From assembly GCF_017874255.1 (NCBI RefSeq), contig NZ_JAGGLD010000004.1, positions 248,001 to 312,000 of the forward strand: 64,000 nt of DNA, written 5' to 3'. The position numbers and the translations under genes are program-made. The notes under the pieces were generated by a model. That model ran no database searches, was not told where the DNA came from, and saw nothing but the letters and a program-made list of their open reading frames with translations. Positions within the stretch are counted from its first letter, which is position 1, and every line of letters starts with the position of its first letter. Shown piece by piece: positions 43,440 to 52,348 of this stretch. Source of the DNA: Paenibacillus shirakamiensis. Lineage in GTDB: Bacteria; Bacillota; Bacilli; Paenibacillales; Paenibacillaceae.

Positions 43440-44705
43440 TTAGTTCCAGTTCCCAGCTTCTACGATTTTCTTCTTACCTTTGAAGGCATTGATAATCAAT
43501 AAGATGTTGAGGGCTAGCATAACTAAAATAGCGTAAGGAATGGAATTGTAGCTACCTGTAAGTTGAGCAACATAACCGTATACAGGAAGAGCAATAATGC
43601 CTGCTACAGCAAGTCCGATAATAGCAGATGAATAGATTTGGCTGTATTCCTTGTTACCGAACAATGCAGTTGTCAACAAGGGACCAAGTGTACCGATGGA
43701 AGCAGATACGACACCATAGACGCCAAGAGCTAATCTGAACATAGTAGGATTTGTAGGTACAGTAATGAGAATTAAGAATGGGATGAACCCTAGAATCATA
43801 GCAAAGATAGCTGTGTTTCTGGCACCGATTTTATCAGACAGAATACCGAACGAGAGTGCTCCAACAAGGATACCAATGGAATAGAAGCCCATCGCTCCGC
43901 CTGCGAAAGAAATATCATAACCAATGCTTATTGCAAAAGGTGCTACATATTGACCAAATGCTGCAATGGATGTGATTAGGAAGAAGAAGATAAACAACGA
44001 ATAAAATGCGCTTGATTTTCTTGCGATTGCTGCGGTTACACCTTTAGGAGCTTCCACTTTGTGTGTTGCTTGATCTTCAGCTTTTACCTCATCATTACCA
44101 AGCGGTTGAAGACCTACAGACATAGGAGACCAACGAATGAGTAAAAGGATGGTAGGAATTACAATAACTAGAACGAGGATGGCAAGGAAGAAGTACGTAT
44201 ATCTCCAACCGTTGCTAGCAATCAGGTTACCTGCCATAGGTTGAAGAATGGCGCCGAAGATACCTACGGAAGCGACCATAATACCCATTGCAAGTCCATT
44301 GTGCTTTTTGAACCAGTTGTTGATAAGTACCGGAGCTGCCATTTGACATACAAAGATCGCACCGATAGACATAGGGATACACAAGATATACCAACCCCAT
44401 ACGGAGTTCATTAAGCCGAACAATCCAAAAGATCCTGCTTGAAGGATTATACCGATGATTAAAACAACTTTAATGTTATATTTCGCCATGATCTTGCCGG
44501 CAATTGGAAGAAATATCATAGTTACAATGGAGGAAATACTGAAATATAGAGATAGACTTCCTACGCCGATGCCTAAATCTTTAGTAACCGGAGCGAGGAA
44601 AAGTCCGCCAATACCGTTAATACCGCCTTTAGCTAATCCTGCCATAAGGGCTACGCCTAATAGCAACCACCAGGCAAAGTGAATTTTCTTTTTATTCTGA
44701 CTCAT
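43440..44705 (-). CDS. MFS transporter, OFA (oxalate/formate antiporter-like) family
   Basis: A 421-residue transporter with twelve helices. The family pattern is visible in GGLFLAPVTKDLGIGVGSLSLYFSISSIVTMIFLPIAGKIMAKYN and FGILSDKIGARNTAIFAMILG (the second-half loop). Substrate: a small carboxylate in characterised family members, but unknown here. GGAGAG lies eight bases before the ATG at 44705, so the longer reading from 44732 is rejected. It follows the SDR gene in the same direction (115 bp) and is probably co-transcribed. Confidence 0.88.
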   Translation of the reverse strand: MSQNKKKIHFAWWLLLGVALMAGLAKGGINGIGGLFLAPVTKDLGIGVGSLSLYFSISSIVTMIFLPIAGKIMAKYNIKVVLIIGIILQAGSFGLFGLMNSVWGWYILCIPMSIGAIFVCQMAAPVLINNWFKKHNGLAMGIMVASVGIFGAILQPMAGNLIASNGWRYTYFFLAILVLVIVIPTILLLIRWSPMSVGLQPLGNDEVKAEDQATHKVEAPKGVTAAIARKSSAFYSLFIFFFLITSIAAFGQYVAPFAISIGYDISFAGGAMGFYSIGILVGALSFGILSDKIGARNTAIFAMILGFIPFLILITVPTNPTMFRLALGVYGVVSASIGTLGPLLTTALFGNKEYSQIYSSAIIGLAVAGIIALPVYGYVAQLTGSYNSIPYAILVMLALNILLIINAFKGKKKIVEAGNWN

Positions 44706-44820
44706 GATGTCTCTCCTTAAGACTATAATCAACTTATAGTCGAGCTGTTTTTTTGCATTACAATAGGAATGCCCTTATGTTGTAAGGAGCATCCCAAATT
44801 ACAGTTACTACTTTCTAGAA

Positions 44821-45576
44821 TTAACGTAATTTAGTTGAGCCACCATCAACCATAATGGTTTGGCCCGTGATATAATCGGAATCTGTACTTGCAAGGAACA
44901 CAGCAACACGTCCGATATCCTCTTCCAGTTCGCCGAGTCTTCTGAGCGGAATCTTGGAGAGCATGGAATTATAATAATCGGGGTTCTCTTCTGCCCACTG
45001 AATCATACCTGGAGAGTTAGCAATAGGAGCTATAAGATTCACGTTGATACCGAATGGTCCAAATTCATTAGCAGCAACACGAGTGGCTGCGCGAATGGCT
45101 TCTTTGGCAACGGCATAGGATACTTGGTTCACATCCCCATGAAGTCCTGCACTAGAGGCAAAATTAATAATTTTACCTTTAGACTCTTTTAAATAAGGTA
45201 AAGCTGCTTGCATGAGATAAAATGTGGGATAAAATCCCGTGTTGAAGGACAAATCGAATTCTTTTTGCGTGGTTTCCTCAATAGATGACATTTTGGAAGC
45301 GTGTGCATTATTTACCAGAACGTCAATTCTCCCATACTTGTCTGCTACTTGATTCACAAGTGCAGCGAGTTTATCATGCTCTGTTAGATTGGCTTGAATG
45401 AAGATGGATTCGGGTGCGAACTCTTGCAATTGCTTAAGCGTTTGAAGTCCTAGTTGTTCATTGATATCAATAATGACGACTGTAGCGCCTTCTTTGACGA
45501 ATGCCATAGCCATACCTTTGCCAATTCCACCAGCTCCGCCTGTAATCATTGCAATATTCCCATCGAGTCTCTTCAT
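44821..45576 (-). CDS. SDR-family NAD(P)-dependent oxidoreductase
   Basis: A 251-residue classical short-chain dehydrogenase. Coenzyme motif TGGAGGIGKG at residues 12-21; Asp39 (VIIDIN) favours NAD(H). NNAHAS replaces the usual NNAG. The catalytic set is Ser141 (FASSAG), Tyr154 and Lys158 (YAVAK). C-terminal GQTIMVDGG is standard. Substrate unknown; with the neighbouring OFA transporter it may act on a hydroxy- or keto-acid or on a small alcohol. The HxlR operator lies 65 bp upstream. Confidence 0.9.
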   Translation of the reverse strand: MKRLDGNIAMITGGAGGIGKGMAMAFVKEGATVVIIDINEQLGLQTLKQLQEFAPESIFIQANLTEHDKLAALVNQVADKYGRIDVLVNNAHASKMSSIEETTQKEFDLSFNTGFYPTFYLMQAALPYLKESKGKIINFASSAGLHGDVNQVSYAVAKEAIRAATRVAANEFGPFGINVNLIAPIANSPGMIQWAEENPDYYNSMLSKIPLRRLGELEEDIGRVAVFLASTDSDYITGQTIMVDGGSTKLR

Positions 45577-45640
45577 GTTGTCTTCTCCCTTTCTTAATAT
45601 TTTCTATAAATGATACTTCGCTTATAAGGCTAATATCATG

Positions 45641-45685
45641 AAGTAACCTAGGTTACTTTTAATAAACAGGTTACTTTATATAACC
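45641..45685. promoter_or_regulatory. HxlR-type operator (18-bp palindrome plus second dyad)
   Basis: AAGTAACCTAGGTTACTT (45641-45658) is a perfect 18-bp palindrome. Ten bases further the arm AGGTTACTT recurs (45668-45676) and forms GGTTA...TAACC (45669-45685). Both lie between the divergent SDR and HxlR genes. The GTAAC/GTTAC half-sites resemble those of HxlR-family regulators. Confidence 0.75.
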
Positions 45686-45857
45686 ATTCTAAACCTTTCA
45701 ATAATATGTGTCAATTTGAAGACAACTACTATTTAAATGAGATATACTAGATACATCTGAGAGGCATAGCGTGATGATATGAGATGCAGAGACATAGTTA
45801 CTATGGCTCGAATTGGTGACCTATTAGTGAATAAGCACCAAATAAGGGGTGTATGGA

Positions 45858-46172
45858 ATGATTCAATATAACGAGAACACATTCAAACAAGGGGAGAAAG
45901 GGTATCTGATTTTAGGGAAGAAATGGACGGGATTAATTATTTTTGCTTTAATTGATGGACCCAGACGATTCAACGAAGTTCATACCCTTATCCCTGTTCT
46001 AAGTAAGCGAGTGTTGAATGAACGGATGAAAGAGCTTGAAGCTACAGGTATTGTGATTCGAAATGTGATTACTGAGCGCCCAACTCGGATAGAATATTCT
46101 CTAACGACTATGGGGAGAGAGCTCACAGTGGCTCTCAAGCCCGTTGAGCAATGGTCGCAGAAATGGTTGTGA
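45858..46172 (+). CDS. HxlR-family transcriptional regulator (cysteine-free)
   Basis: A 104-residue winged-helix regulator (ILGKKWTGLIIFALIDGPRRFNEVHTLIPVLSKRVLNERMKELEATGIVIRNVITERPTRIEYSLTTMGREL), the HxlR signature. Unlike the redox-sensing members YodB, CatR and HypR, it has no cysteine at all, so thiol chemistry cannot be its signal. AAGGGG lies eight bases before the ATG at 45858; GTG 45849 is too close. It is divergent from the SDR-MFS pair and very probably controls it through the palindrome between. Confidence 0.88.
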   Translation: MIQYNENTFKQGEKGYLILGKKWTGLIIFALIDGPRRFNEVHTLIPVLSKRVLNERMKELEATGIVIRNVITERPTRIEYSLTTMGRELTVALKPVEQWSQKWL

Positions 46173-46175
46173 GAC

Positions 46176-46210
46176 ATGCAGCGAACCTGAGATTCAGGCG
46201 CTGCATTTTG
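46176..46210 (+). terminator. Terminator after the HxlR gene
   Basis: ATGCAGCG and CGCTGCAT enclose CCTGA-GAT-TCAGG and run into TTTTG. It is immediately before the permease gene. Confidence 0.85.
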
Positions 46211-46247
46211 TTTGGATAATGTTATTTATCATCAGGAGGAACACCCG

Positions 46248-47603
46248 TTGAACAAACCCAATGAATCGCTACAAAAAAAATTAAAACCCAGGCACATAAG
46301 CTTCATGGCGATGGGAGGAGTCATCGGAACAGGCATATTTAAGGGCAGTGCAGAGACGATTAATCTTGCGGGGCCGGGAGTCATTTTAACATATATTTTT
46401 GCAGGACTTCTTCTATTAGTGGTCATGGGGGCCATCGCAGAGATGGCTACTGTATATACCAACATGAACATGAAAGACTTTGTGCGTAAAGCATTCGGAG
46501 AGCATGTCTCGTTCATTATGGGCTGGATGTATTGTTTCATGTGGTTAGCTGTATGTGTGATTGAGATTATTGCCGCAGGTAGCTTTCTTCAGTACTGGTT
46601 CCCCGGTGTACCATTATGGGTGCTTAGTCTTGCAAGTGCAGGTCTCATTATTATGATGAATATGATGAGTGTAGGTAGCTTTGGGGAAGTGGAATTTTGG
46701 TTAGCTGGTATAAAAATCACCATGATTCTTGTCTTTATTCTTTTGGGAGCGGGGCTATTGTTTGGTGTGATTGCCAGTGATAATCCGCCCTACTTTCATA
46801 ACTACACCTCACATGGAGGCTTCTTTCCCCATGGTTGGACGGCGATTTTTTCCGCACTGCTTGTTGTTACATTCTCATATGGAGGCTCCGAGCTTATTGG
46901 ACTAACCTTAACAGAGACGGAGAATGCGGACAAGATTTTGCCAAAGGTAGTGCAAAGCTTTATTTTACGTATTATTCTGTTCTTCACTCTTCCTATACTT
47001 ATTATCTGCGGCTTGATTCCTTGGGACCAGTTAAATGGAAGTAACAGTCCATTTGTCCAAGTGTTGTCTCAGACCGGTCTACAGGGAGCGGCGCATATCA
47101 TGAATTTTATTCTTGTAACGGCCGTACTATCTGCGGCTAATTCTGGAATTTATGGAGCCACACGTATGCTTCATACGATGGCGGTTGCTGGAGAAGCGCC
47201 TAAATCTTGGGCTAAAGTATCTCGTAAAGGCACGCCGACAACCACACTGAAAATAAGTGCAGTTATATTGCTTGCAGGAGCGATGTTGGGTATTTTTGCA
47301 CAAGATCAATTGTTCCGCGTTCTTATGGCTGTTCCAGGATTTGCTGTATTGTTAGTATGGATGTGCATTTGCTTGGCCCAATTGAAACTACGCCGTACCT
47401 ACCCAGTAAAGCCGAGCTTCAAATTATGGGGTTATCCCTATATCACGAGGTTCACTGTACTGTGTCTGTCCGTCATTGCAATCATGTTCATGTTTGATGA
47501 ACAAAATAGAATTAGTATATCGGTATGCATTAGTTTTCTGTTGATTTTAATCGTATGGTCATGGATAAGATTTCGTTCAGTTCGGCCAGTGAATAGAGAA
47601 TAG
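46248..47603 (+). CDS. Amino acid permease (APC family, AAT-type)
   Basis: A 451-residue transporter with twelve helices. N-terminal HISFMAMGGVIGTGIFKGSAETINLAGPG is the APC substrate-binding motif (helix 1), and helix 6 contains SYGGSELIGLTLTETENADK. Translation probably starts at TTG 46248, seven bases after AGGAGG (46235-46240); an ATG at 46212 lacks such a site and overlaps the preceding terminator. Substrate probably a neutral or basic amino acid. The upstream terminator makes an independent or read-through promoter necessary. Confidence 0.88.
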   Translation: MNKPNESLQKKLKPRHISFMAMGGVIGTGIFKGSAETINLAGPGVILTYIFAGLLLLVVMGAIAEMATVYTNMNMKDFVRKAFGEHVSFIMGWMYCFMWLAVCVIEIIAAGSFLQYWFPGVPLWVLSLASAGLIIMMNMMSVGSFGEVEFWLAGIKITMILVFILLGAGLLFGVIASDNPPYFHNYTSHGGFFPHGWTAIFSALLVVTFSYGGSELIGLTLTETENADKILPKVVQSFILRIILFFTLPILIICGLIPWDQLNGSNSPFVQVLSQTGLQGAAHIMNFILVTAVLSAANSGIYGATRMLHTMAVAGEAPKSWAKVSRKGTPTTTLKISAVILLAGAMLGIFAQDQLFRVLMAVPGFAVLLVWMCICLAQLKLRRTYPVKPSFKLWGYPYITRFTVLCLSVIAIMFMFDEQNRISISVCISFLLILIVWSWIRFRSVRPVNRE

Positions 47604-47617
47604 ATATACCCAAGCAG

Positions 47618-47644
47618 GGTCGCATATAAGCGGCCTTTTTTTTG
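47618..47644 (+). terminator. Intrinsic terminator
   Basis: GGTCGC-ATATAA-GCGGCC (one G-U pair) followed by eight T residues. Confidence 0.8.
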
Positions 47645-47759
47645 TATGAACATAAGAGTGCATATGGAGAAATTATGATATTAATCACCAATTAAATTTC
47701 TACTGCATAAGCCCTATGTATAGTACAATAGGCCGTTATTTATTTCCAAATTGTTACAC

Positions 47760-47785
47760 TTAATCTGAGTTAATTGAGGTATAAT
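47760..47785 (+). promoter_or_regulatory. Response-regulator-type direct repeat and -10 box
   Basis: TTAATCTGAG and TTAATTGAG start 10 bp apart (47760, 47770) and end two bases before TATAAT (47780-47785). No good -35 box is present. This suits a promoter activated by an OmpR-type regulator, perhaps the product of the next gene. Confidence 0.45.
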
Positions 47786-47819
47786 TTGGTGAATAACTAA
47801 GACTAAAGGCGGCGGGAAT

Positions 47820-48530
47820 TTGCAGCATACGGTATTGCTTGTAGAGGACGATATATCCATTAGTGAGATGGTTCAAGAGTATCTAGTAAGAGAAGGGTAC
47901 AAGGTCATTCCAGCTTATGATGGGGAAGCGGCGGCATCCCTATTTCAATCTCAGGCTTTTGACTTGGTGCTGCTAGATCTGATGCTACCTAAAATAAATG
48001 GTATGGATGTACTCCAGATCATGCGTGGCAAGAGTCTGGTTCCGGTATTGATTATGTCTGCCAAAGATAGTGATGTGGATAAAGCGCTAGGTCTCGGGTT
48101 TGGAGCGGATGATTACATTACGAAACCCTTTTCTATGATTGAATTAGCCGCTAGAGTGAAGGCCGCTATACGGAGAGCGAACTACGTTCTTGCCAATGCC
48201 ACGGACCCTGTGAAGCCAGACAGCTTATGTTTGACAATAGGGGATTTGCGATTAGATGTAGACAATTTCTCGGTTCAGAAACGGGGTATAGACATCCGGT
48301 TAACTGCCAAAGAATTTCAGATTCTGAAGCTTTTTGTCAGCCATCCTGGACGAGTATTCACGAAAGCCCAAGTCTACGGCTTCATTTGGAATGATGAGTA
48401 TTATGGGGATGAGAATGTAATTAATGTACATATGCGTAGATTGCGCGAGAAAATTGAGGATGATCCTTCCCATCCTAAATACATCGTAACTTTATGGGGG
48501 ATCGGTTATAAGCTGGGGGACTGCTCATGA
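47820..48530 (+). CDS. OmpR/PhoB-family response regulator (YcbL-like)
   Basis: A 236-residue regulator. Receiver domain residues 1-120 with acidic pocket E9-D10-D11, phospho-acceptor D53 (LVLLDLMLP), and K105-ish (TKPFS). Winged-helix output domain residues about 140-233 (LTAKEFQILKLFVSHPGRVFTKAQVYGFIW, HMRRLREKIE). TTG start at 47820 after AAGGCGGCGGG. It overlaps the kinase gene by four bases. Gene order RR-HK-ABC ATPase-permease is that of YcbLMNO and of Bcr-type peptide resistance modules. Confidence 0.92.
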   Translation: MQHTVLLVEDDISISEMVQEYLVREGYKVIPAYDGEAAASLFQSQAFDLVLLDLMLPKINGMDVLQIMRGKSLVPVLIMSAKDSDVDKALGLGFGADDYITKPFSMIELAARVKAAIRRANYVLANATDPVKPDSLCLTIGDLRLDVDNFSVQKRGIDIRLTAKEFQILKLFVSHPGRVFTKAQVYGFIWNDEYYGDENVINVHMRRLREKIEDDPSHPKYIVTLWGIGYKLGDCS

Positions 48531-49465
48531 TCGTCCTTCTCCTAGGGATTGTAGTTATCGGACTAGGGGTGTTATTCCTAGTGCAGCATTTGCGATATAA
48601 GCACCGGTCTAAGCAGCTCTTAGCCATTCATGAGAAAGTAAATGCTATTCGAGAGGCAGGAACGATGGAAAAGGTCCTGTTGTTCACAGCAGATGCAGAA
48701 CTTCGGCTCATTCTCGTTGATTTGAATCGTCTAATTGAAGATTCGCATAAGACTCACGCCAAGCAAATGAATCTGGAGTCCTCCATGCGGCGGATGTTAT
48801 CCAATATTTCACACGATTTAAAGACGCCACTGACGGTCATCCTCGGTTCTTTGGAGACGATGATTAACGATCCAAGGCTAATGGAGGAAGAGAGAGAATT
48901 ATTGCTACGGCGTGTCTACGGTAAATCTAACGAGGTACTAGAACTTATTCTGAAATTTTTTGATCTTGCACGTCTTGAATCGGGTGACACGGATCTTCCA
49001 ATGTCGCCTGTAGATCTAGGGGAAGTATGCCGGATGCGGGTACTGGCTTATTATGATGTATTGACTGCGCAAGGATTCAAAGTCCAACTGGATATCCCTG
49101 AAGAACCGATGATGGTTCTCTCCAATGTAGAAGCCTTAGATCGAATTCTGAATAATCTAATCTCCAATGCGATTCGGTATGGAATTGATGGAGGGGTCAT
49201 GGGGCTGCATCTTAGCACTGTAGATGACTTCTTCCATCTAGCAATATGGGATAAAGGAAAAGGGATTGCCGAGGTTCACCAAAATAAGGTATTCGAACGA
49301 ATGTACACGTTAGAGGACTCAAGGAACCGCTTTTATCAAGGGAGTGGGCTGGGGCTGACGATTACGAAGCGCTTAACGGAGCAGCTGAACGGACGGATTA
49401 CCCTATCTAGTGCACCGGGAATCAAGACCGTATTCACTTTAATATTTCCTAAGCTTCGTAGCTAG
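48527..49465 (+). CDS. Sensor histidine kinase (YcbM-like, intramembrane sensing type)
   Basis: A 312-residue kinase with one N-terminal membrane helix (residues 2-20), a short cytoplasmic linker, HisKA with H96 (NISHDLKTPLTVIL), and HATPase_c with N-box NNLISNAIRYG, DKGKGI and GSGLGLTITKRL. The lack of any extracytoplasmic sensor domain is typical of kinases that sense through an associated ABC transporter. It is translationally coupled to the response regulator (ATGA overlap). Confidence 0.92.
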   Translation: MIVLLLGIVVIGLGVLFLVQHLRYKHRSKQLLAIHEKVNAIREAGTMEKVLLFTADAELRLILVDLNRLIEDSHKTHAKQMNLESSMRRMLSNISHDLKTPLTVILGSLETMINDPRLMEEERELLLRRVYGKSNEVLELILKFFDLARLESGDTDLPMSPVDLGEVCRMRVLAYYDVLTAQGFKVQLDIPEEPMMVLSNVEALDRILNNLISNAIRYGIDGGVMGLHLSTVDDFFHLAIWDKGKGIAEVHQNKVFERMYTLEDSRNRFYQGSGLGLTITKRLTEQLNGRITLSSAPGIKTVFTLIFPKLRS

Positions 49466-49502
49466 CCCCAGCTTAAAAGATTATATATAGACCGGAATGA
49501 AC

Positions 49503-49538
49503 TTAAGTTTTTCGTAAGATTTGATTAATAAATATGAT
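49503..49538 (+). promoter_or_regulatory. Direct repeat and -10 box before the ABC exporter
   Basis: TAAGTTT (49504-49510) and TAAGATT (49515-49521) are 11 bp apart and lie upstream of TATGAT (49533-49538), again without a clear -35. This would suit activation by the adjacent response regulator. Confidence 0.4.
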
Positions 49539-49589
49539 AAGACTGTTCCTTATGATTAAGGTAGATCAACACAAAGGAGACAGGTATCT

Positions 49590-50510
49590 ATGGGAACCAT
49601 CGTAAGAACAAGAAATTTAGTGAAGAATTTTAAAGGGGTAGAGGTAGTACAGAACGTCAATATGAATATCCAGCAAGGTGAAATTTATGGATTCCTTGGA
49701 CCCAATGGAGCAGGGAAGACAACGGTGATGAAGATGCTCACGAATTTGGTGCGGCCGACATCGGGTGAGATTGAGATCTTTGGTCAGCCACTTCAAGGGG
49801 AGTCATTCGAGGTGCTTCGGCGTATGGGAAGTATTATTGAATATCCTGTATTTTATGAAAAGTTAACGGCTGTTGAGAATTTGGATCTGCACTGTGAGTA
49901 CATGGGCTACTACAACAAGCAAGCGATTCGAGATTCGCTCGATATGGTCAATCTGACGAATGTACATAGTAAGTCTGTCAAAGACTACTCACTTGGTATG
50001 AAGCAGCGATTAGGTATTGCAAGGGCGATACTCACCAAACCCGAATTTCTCATTCTGGATGAGCCAATCAATGGACTAGATCCGTTAGGGATTAAGGAAA
50101 TGCGGGATATATTCAAAATACTAAGTAAGGAACATGGCATCACGATTCTCATTTCAAGCCACATCTTAGCTGAGATTGAGCAGATTGCGGATACCATTGG
50201 TGTGATCCGAGGTGGGAGGTTACTTGAAGAAATATCGATGGATGTGATTCGCAAACAAAGCACCAGTTACATGGAGCTTACGATATCAGACTCGAGGCAA
50301 GCCGCTCGTGTGCTGGAGCATTCCCTCCGCATAAGCAATTATAAAGTGATGGATGAGAAGCACATTCGAATTTATGAAATCGTAGATGCCAAGGATTTAA
50401 CTAAGCGCCTCGTACAAGAAGATGTGAGTATTGAGGGTCTGAGCCACTATCAGAACTCGCTAGAGGATCACTTCCTTCAATTGATTCAAGGAGGTGAAAG
50501 CCATGTTTAA
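49590..50510 (+). CDS. ABC transporter ATP-binding protein, BcrA/YcbN-like
   Basis: A 306-residue ATPase of the drug/lantibiotic exporter class. Walker A GPNGAGKTT near residue 40, signature YSLGMKQRLGIARAIL, Walker B FLILDEPINGLDPLG, H-loop SSHILAEIEQ. The C-terminal extension of about 80 residues is usual for BcrA/NisF-like subunits. GGAGACAGG precedes the ATG. It overlaps the permease start by eight bases. Confidence 0.92.
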   Translation: MGTIVRTRNLVKNFKGVEVVQNVNMNIQQGEIYGFLGPNGAGKTTVMKMLTNLVRPTSGEIEIFGQPLQGESFEVLRRMGSIIEYPVFYEKLTAVENLDLHCEYMGYYNKQAIRDSLDMVNLTNVHSKSVKDYSLGMKQRLGIARAILTKPEFLILDEPINGLDPLGIKEMRDIFKILSKEHGITILISSHILAEIEQIADTIGVIRGGRLLEEISMDVIRKQSTSYMELTISDSRQAARVLEHSLRISNYKVMDEKHIRIYEIVDAKDLTKRLVQEDVSIEGLSHYQNSLEDHFLQLIQGGESHV

Positions 50511-51195
50511 ATTAATTCAATTGGAAGTTCGCAAACATAAACTCTTTAGTTATTTAAAATCAATTATAATCGCTAATCTTATTATTATCGCAACCTTAGC
50601 CCTCATGTATGTGACAAGTGAGACTGTGGATGACCTGATGTTCACTTCTTTGGATGAAGCCTTTAAGATCATCCATATCCTGGTCAAAGCCGTGTTCATG
50701 ATCTTTACAGCCATGATTATTGTTAGGGTGCTCATTGAGGAGTTTAAGATGAAGACCATTCAGGTCATGTTCATGTATCCCTTAAGCCGAAGACAGATTA
50801 TATTGGCTAAAGTTATGGTTATTTTCTCCTTTGCCTTGATTACGATTTCCGTATCTGAAGTGGTTTTAGAGGGTTTACTGCTAGGAGTGAACTCCATCTT
50901 TCCTATCCTGACAGGTGAAGTGACGGCTCCTTTTATATGGAGAGAGCTTATGAATATTGTGATGTCTTCACTTGCCGCAGCTGGAATTAGTCTGATTCCT
51001 ATATACTTCGGGATGAGAAAATATTCCGTATCCTTAACATTTATATCTGGCATTATTTTATCAAGCTTATTTAACTCCAACTCCAATGGATATACACTCA
51101 GCTCTAATCTATGGATATCTATCATATTTGTCCTCATCGGTCTTGGGGTAAGTTGGATTACTATTATGAAAGTACAACACAAAGATATCGTCTAG
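50503..51195 (+). CDS. ABC exporter permease, BcrB/YcbO-like
   Basis: A 230-residue membrane protein with six helices, the size of BcrB/NisE-type permeases (LIQLEVRKHKLFSYLKSIIIANLIIIATLALMYV; IIVRVLIEEFKMKTIQVMFMYPLSRRQIILAKVMVIFSFALI). The latter block, where an amphipathic turn precedes the second helix, is typical of ABC-2 exporters of peptide antibiotics. The ATG at 50503 follows AAGGAGG (50489-50495) and lies within the ATPase gene. It starts the coupling to the CPBP gene 16 bp later. Confidence 0.85.
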   Translation: MFKLIQLEVRKHKLFSYLKSIIIANLIIIATLALMYVTSETVDDLMFTSLDEAFKIIHILVKAVFMIFTAMIIVRVLIEEFKMKTIQVMFMYPLSRRQIILAKVMVIFSFALITISVSEVVLEGLLLGVNSIFPILTGEVTAPFIWRELMNIVMSSLAAAGISLIPIYFGMRKYSVSLTFISGIILSSLFNSNSNGYTLSSNLWISIIFVLIGLGVSWITIMKVQHKDIV

Positions 51196-51211
51196 AAAGG
51201 AAAGACATCCT

Positions 51212-52057
51212 ATGTTTACGACGCGAAGTACCTATACCGGAATGATCCTACTGTGTATGGTACACCTCTTACTGAATTATATGTTGCTCCATCCCTTGGG
51301 ATTAAGTGGGGAGGCGATGCAGAGTCACCCTTACATGTTCGGTATTGTAAGTCTGATTAGCGGAATTCTAGCACTGGGGGTGTCTCTCCTCTATATTCGT
51401 AAAGTAGACCGTAAGCCTTGGGTTTCCCTAGGACTTCGTTTTAACCGCAGAGATATTATGTATTCCATTGCAGCCATCGGTATGACGCTTGTTCTCTATT
51501 ATGTGTATCTTAAGAGTCTGGATGAAGCGGGCTTAATCAAAATTCAGTTCAATGCTAAATTTCTGCACAATCCACAGTGGCTACTGATGTTACTTGTGAC
51601 GGGGATCGCTTGGTTCGTGACCGCCTTTTCAGAAGAATTGCTAATTCGGGGATATGTGGTAGCGAAGCTTAGAGATGTAGGGTTGGTCAAAATTTTCGCA
51701 GTGATCGGCATCATATCGGTAGCGCTTAGAGTCTTTGAGGGGTTGGATGTAACTTATATCTTTATGATTCTCGTTAGCAGTTTCACCTTTTTGTATGTAT
51801 ATCTTAAAAGTGGTTCCTTATTGCCTGTCGCTGCGGCTCATTTTATCTACAACTTTACAGGGATACAGCTCTTAGGCCAAGGAGACCTTACGCTTCTGAT
51901 CATAGAGGGGCAACCTAGCCAATTATACACCCTGGGCACCTTCCTATTGTATAATTTGATTTTGCTAGTCTTAGCCAAAATGATCTATGGCGATGCTCCA
52001 ATTGCGCAGCGATTGCTTCACTTGTATCCTAAGACAGCGTCACCCCAGCGTAGTTAG
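51212..52057 (+). CDS. CPBP-family membrane protease-like protein
   Basis: A 281-residue, eight-helix membrane protein of the CPBP (Abi/CAAX) family. Motif 1 is complete: E141-E142-x3-R146 (SEELLIRGYV). Motif 3 is complete: H210-x3-N214 (AAHFIYNF). Motif 2, normally F-x3-H, reads F175EGLD179, i.e. the His is Asp. Two of the four usual metal or catalytic residues remain, so activity is uncertain. It is the last gene of the TCS-ABC unit. Related proteins give self-protection against bacteriocins or maturate peptides. Confidence 0.85.
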   Translation: MFTTRSTYTGMILLCMVHLLLNYMLLHPLGLSGEAMQSHPYMFGIVSLISGILALGVSLLYIRKVDRKPWVSLGLRFNRRDIMYSIAAIGMTLVLYYVYLKSLDEAGLIKIQFNAKFLHNPQWLLMLLVTGIAWFVTAFSEELLIRGYVVAKLRDVGLVKIFAVIGIISVALRVFEGLDVTYIFMILVSSFTFLYVYLKSGSLLPVAAAHFIYNFTGIQLLGQGDLTLLIIEGQPSQLYTLGTFLLYNLILLVLAKMIYGDAPIAQRLLHLYPKTASPQRS

Positions 52058-52077
52058 TTGAGAACTATATTCATAAT

Positions 52078-52109
52078 AAGGCTGTCGCTCCTCGGAGCGC
52101 AGTCTTTTT
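52078..52109 (+). terminator. Terminator of the TCS-ABC-CPBP unit
   Basis: AAGGCTG and CAGTCTT with inner CGCTCC-TC-GGAGCG, followed by five T residues. Confidence 0.85.
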
Positions 52110-52348
52110 GTAATGGCTTATCAAGCAAACTCCCTGATTCAATCGAGATCACGTGGGAAACGTGGTTTCCTTTCTCTAGCCGTTTGTCCTATCTCTTAGG
52201 GTGCTTAGGTTACTGCTTATGCAAGGCCGAAGGCAAGCGCATACCATAGCATGAAATGCATAGGGACTTAGGATGAGCAGATGTGAGAGACCATTAGAAT
52301 TCTGAAATATATTTTGAAGAATTCAAATTGAGGATAGGAGCGAATACG

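Noticed and set aside
52058..52249. 63-codon ORF after the CPBP gene
   Set aside because: It reads through the terminator stem and has no ribosome-binding site.
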